Below are positions 62,820-64,000 of a stretch of DNA of 64,000 nucleotides, piece after piece. The notes beneath the pieces are model-generated. The model was not told where the DNA came from. It ran no database searches and worked only from the letters and a program-made list of their open reading frames with translations. The stretch is from Paraescarpia echinospica. Its lineage: Eukaryota > Annelida > Polychaeta > Sabellida > Siboglinidae. Made by a program: the position numbers and the translations under genes. Each line of letters starts with the position of its first letter. Position 1 is the stretch's first letter. The stretch is taken from positions 71,158,003-71,222,002 of the forward strand of contig CM034533.1 of assembly GCA_020002185.1 (NCBI GenBank), written 5' to 3'.

Positions 62820-63136
62820 ATTTCTGCACAATGTACCTATTTGAGGCAACTTCATTAGATATCAGCGTTTGTACTAAAAAGTAACAGCATCAGTTTAAAA
62901 TAAAATTGTACACACATGTTTTATTTTGTACACAGTATTCAGAATTGTGAAATGCCATTATTAAACTAATTTTTGTTAACCAGAACTTGAAGCAACAAAT
63001 TGTCACAAGTTTACTAGTCGATATCCTCGCTACATGTCCACATAAATACATCTCTCGTAATATTCTCATTCTTGATTTAACATAGTTCACAGATTTTAAG
63101 GTATTTGTATTGTTTGTTTCTAAAAAATTAATGTTC

Positions 63137-63142
63137 TTTATT
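63137..63142 (-). terminator. poly(A) signal overlapping the stop codon
   Basis: The minus strand reads TGTTAATAAAGAAC: the stop TAA and the signal AATAAA share two bases. A 3' UTR of only about 20 bases would follow. Confidence 0.5.
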
Positions 63143-63667
63143 AACAAAACCGGTGGCCATATCTATGATAGCCGCTAAAATGGTATCCATGATGACCGCC
63201 GTAGCCATGATGTCCGCCCCAGGCGTTGCAACTAGAACCGAAGTAGGCTGGCATGTTGCAGAGCGGTGCATCCAGTCCACGAAGACATCCTCCGGCAGGG
63301 CGACATCCTTGTGCCTGCGGACAGTCGAACTGGCGATTGCACCCCCACGGGGGACGTTCAGACGGGAGGCGTCGACATCCATCGAAAAGCGGGCAGCTGG
63401 ACGCAAATAAATTTTCAAACTGGCGATTGCATCCCCATGGCGGACGTTCGTTAGCGGGGCGTCGGCATCCGTCGGAAATTGTGCAGTTAGCGGCAAATTC
63501 GTTTTCTAACTGGCGGTTGCACCCCCATGGTGGGCGTTCATTTGGGGGGCGTCGACACCCATCGAAACTGGTGTTACCAGGGGAGATTTCTGGTTCAAAC
63601 TGTCGGTTGCATCCCCACGGGGGACGCTCACTTGGTGGGCATCGGCATCCGCCATTTGGATTTTCAG
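63141..63667 (-). CDS. unrecognised cysteine-rich repeat protein, last exon
   Basis: On minus a (T)9CAG acceptor precedes 63667, and the frame runs to TAA at 63143-63141. About 175 residues hold four 30-residue repeats, each with GCRRPPxERPPWGCNRQF at its start and a variable 12-residue remainder; repeats 2 and 3 carry an extra Cys. A Cys/Gly segment (CPQAQGCRPAGGCLRG) and a Gly/His/Tyr tail (GGHHGYGGHHGYHFSGY) ending HRFC follow. I do not recognise the family. The odd spacing of Cys and lack of Lys suggest a secreted, disulfide-linked or metal-binding structural protein. The incoming phase is 1, common after a signal-peptide exon, which would lie beyond the window; alternatively ATG at 63686, through the same bases, gives MKLFFSAENP. 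Confidence 0.65.
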
Positions 63668-63689
63668 CTGAAAAAAAAAGTTTCATTTA

Positions 63690-64000
63690 GTGTCATAGTC
63701 TACCGTATTATCGGTGGCTAACGTAATCATCTAACGCAGATACATTGGCCCAATGATTGACTTTGGGGGGCTACTTAAATTATACACAATTACCCGAATG
63801 AGGGCGCCACTTAACCGCGCGCTGTCCCGGTAGTCGTGAGTCGTGTTTTACGTGATCCGTGCGTCCCATCTCGTCAAAATGAGCAACCAGTTAATACCAC
63901 GTAACCATGAGATGAAATGAAGTCACAGCTACCTTCTGCTGCCGCATAGAAGATTTAGAACGTATGAAAATAAGAATTATAAGTACACCTAGCGGCTATA
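63690..64000. other. intron or upstream region of the cysteine-rich gene
   Basis: No further exon of the minus-strand gene can be supported. A (A/G)AG|GTAGCT donor-like site lies near 63932 on minus after ATGCGGCAGCAGAAG, but the phase and composition do not support it as the missing exon. Confidence 0.3.

Overview
This is a window of animal (metazoan) nuclear DNA, most likely from a marine invertebrate. Coding sequence is split by GT-AG introns. One exon set reads as a nuclear-encoded mitochondrial ribosomal protein and another as a vertebrate-type GPATCH8 protein. The introns are full of minisatellites, tRNA-derived SINEs, LINE tails, MITEs and Ty3/gypsy LTR elements. I cannot name the species from the sequence.

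Layout. 1-8.8 kb holds no recognisable host gene. It has LINE 3' relics (about 1290-1790 on plus, 2890-3502 on minus), AT-rich degenerate tandem repeats (2107-2853) and a complete but decayed minus-strand Ty3/gypsy element (3832-7923, 5-bp target duplication). 9.06-16.4 kb is MRPL22 on plus. Five exons encode about 198 residues, and the 5'-most exon is not identified. Its first visible intron carries a MITE, and its last intron carries a second, sense-oriented Ty3/gypsy element (11613-15580) that lacks the catalytic core of reverse transcriptase, followed by a tRNA-derived SINE. 18.4-62.4 kb is a GPATCH8 orthologue on plus: eight exons that join in phase and predict about 1706 residues, with an acidic N-terminus, a G-patch, a U1-type C2H2 zinc finger and a giant last exon with Lys/Arg-Ser-rich, Pro-rich and Gln-rich regions. 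Its introns hold a 1.5-kb foldback element with a tRNA-like Pol III unit in each arm, a 36-bp perfect hairpin, a 345-bp MITE and at least seven minisatellite arrays. One of these is a 30-bp unit repeated 13 times without a mismatch and another is a 40-bp unit repeated about 45 times. 63.1-63.7 kb on minus is the last exon of an unrecognised cysteine-rich protein built from four 30-residue repeats and a Gly/His/Tyr-rich tail.

The host genes do not form an operon. MRPL22 acts in the large subunit of the mitochondrial ribosome. The GPATCH8-like protein is expected in the nucleus in RNA processing. The third gene is convergent with GPATCH8 and of unknown role. Identifications rest on my reading of the translated exons against remembered family features; no database search was run.
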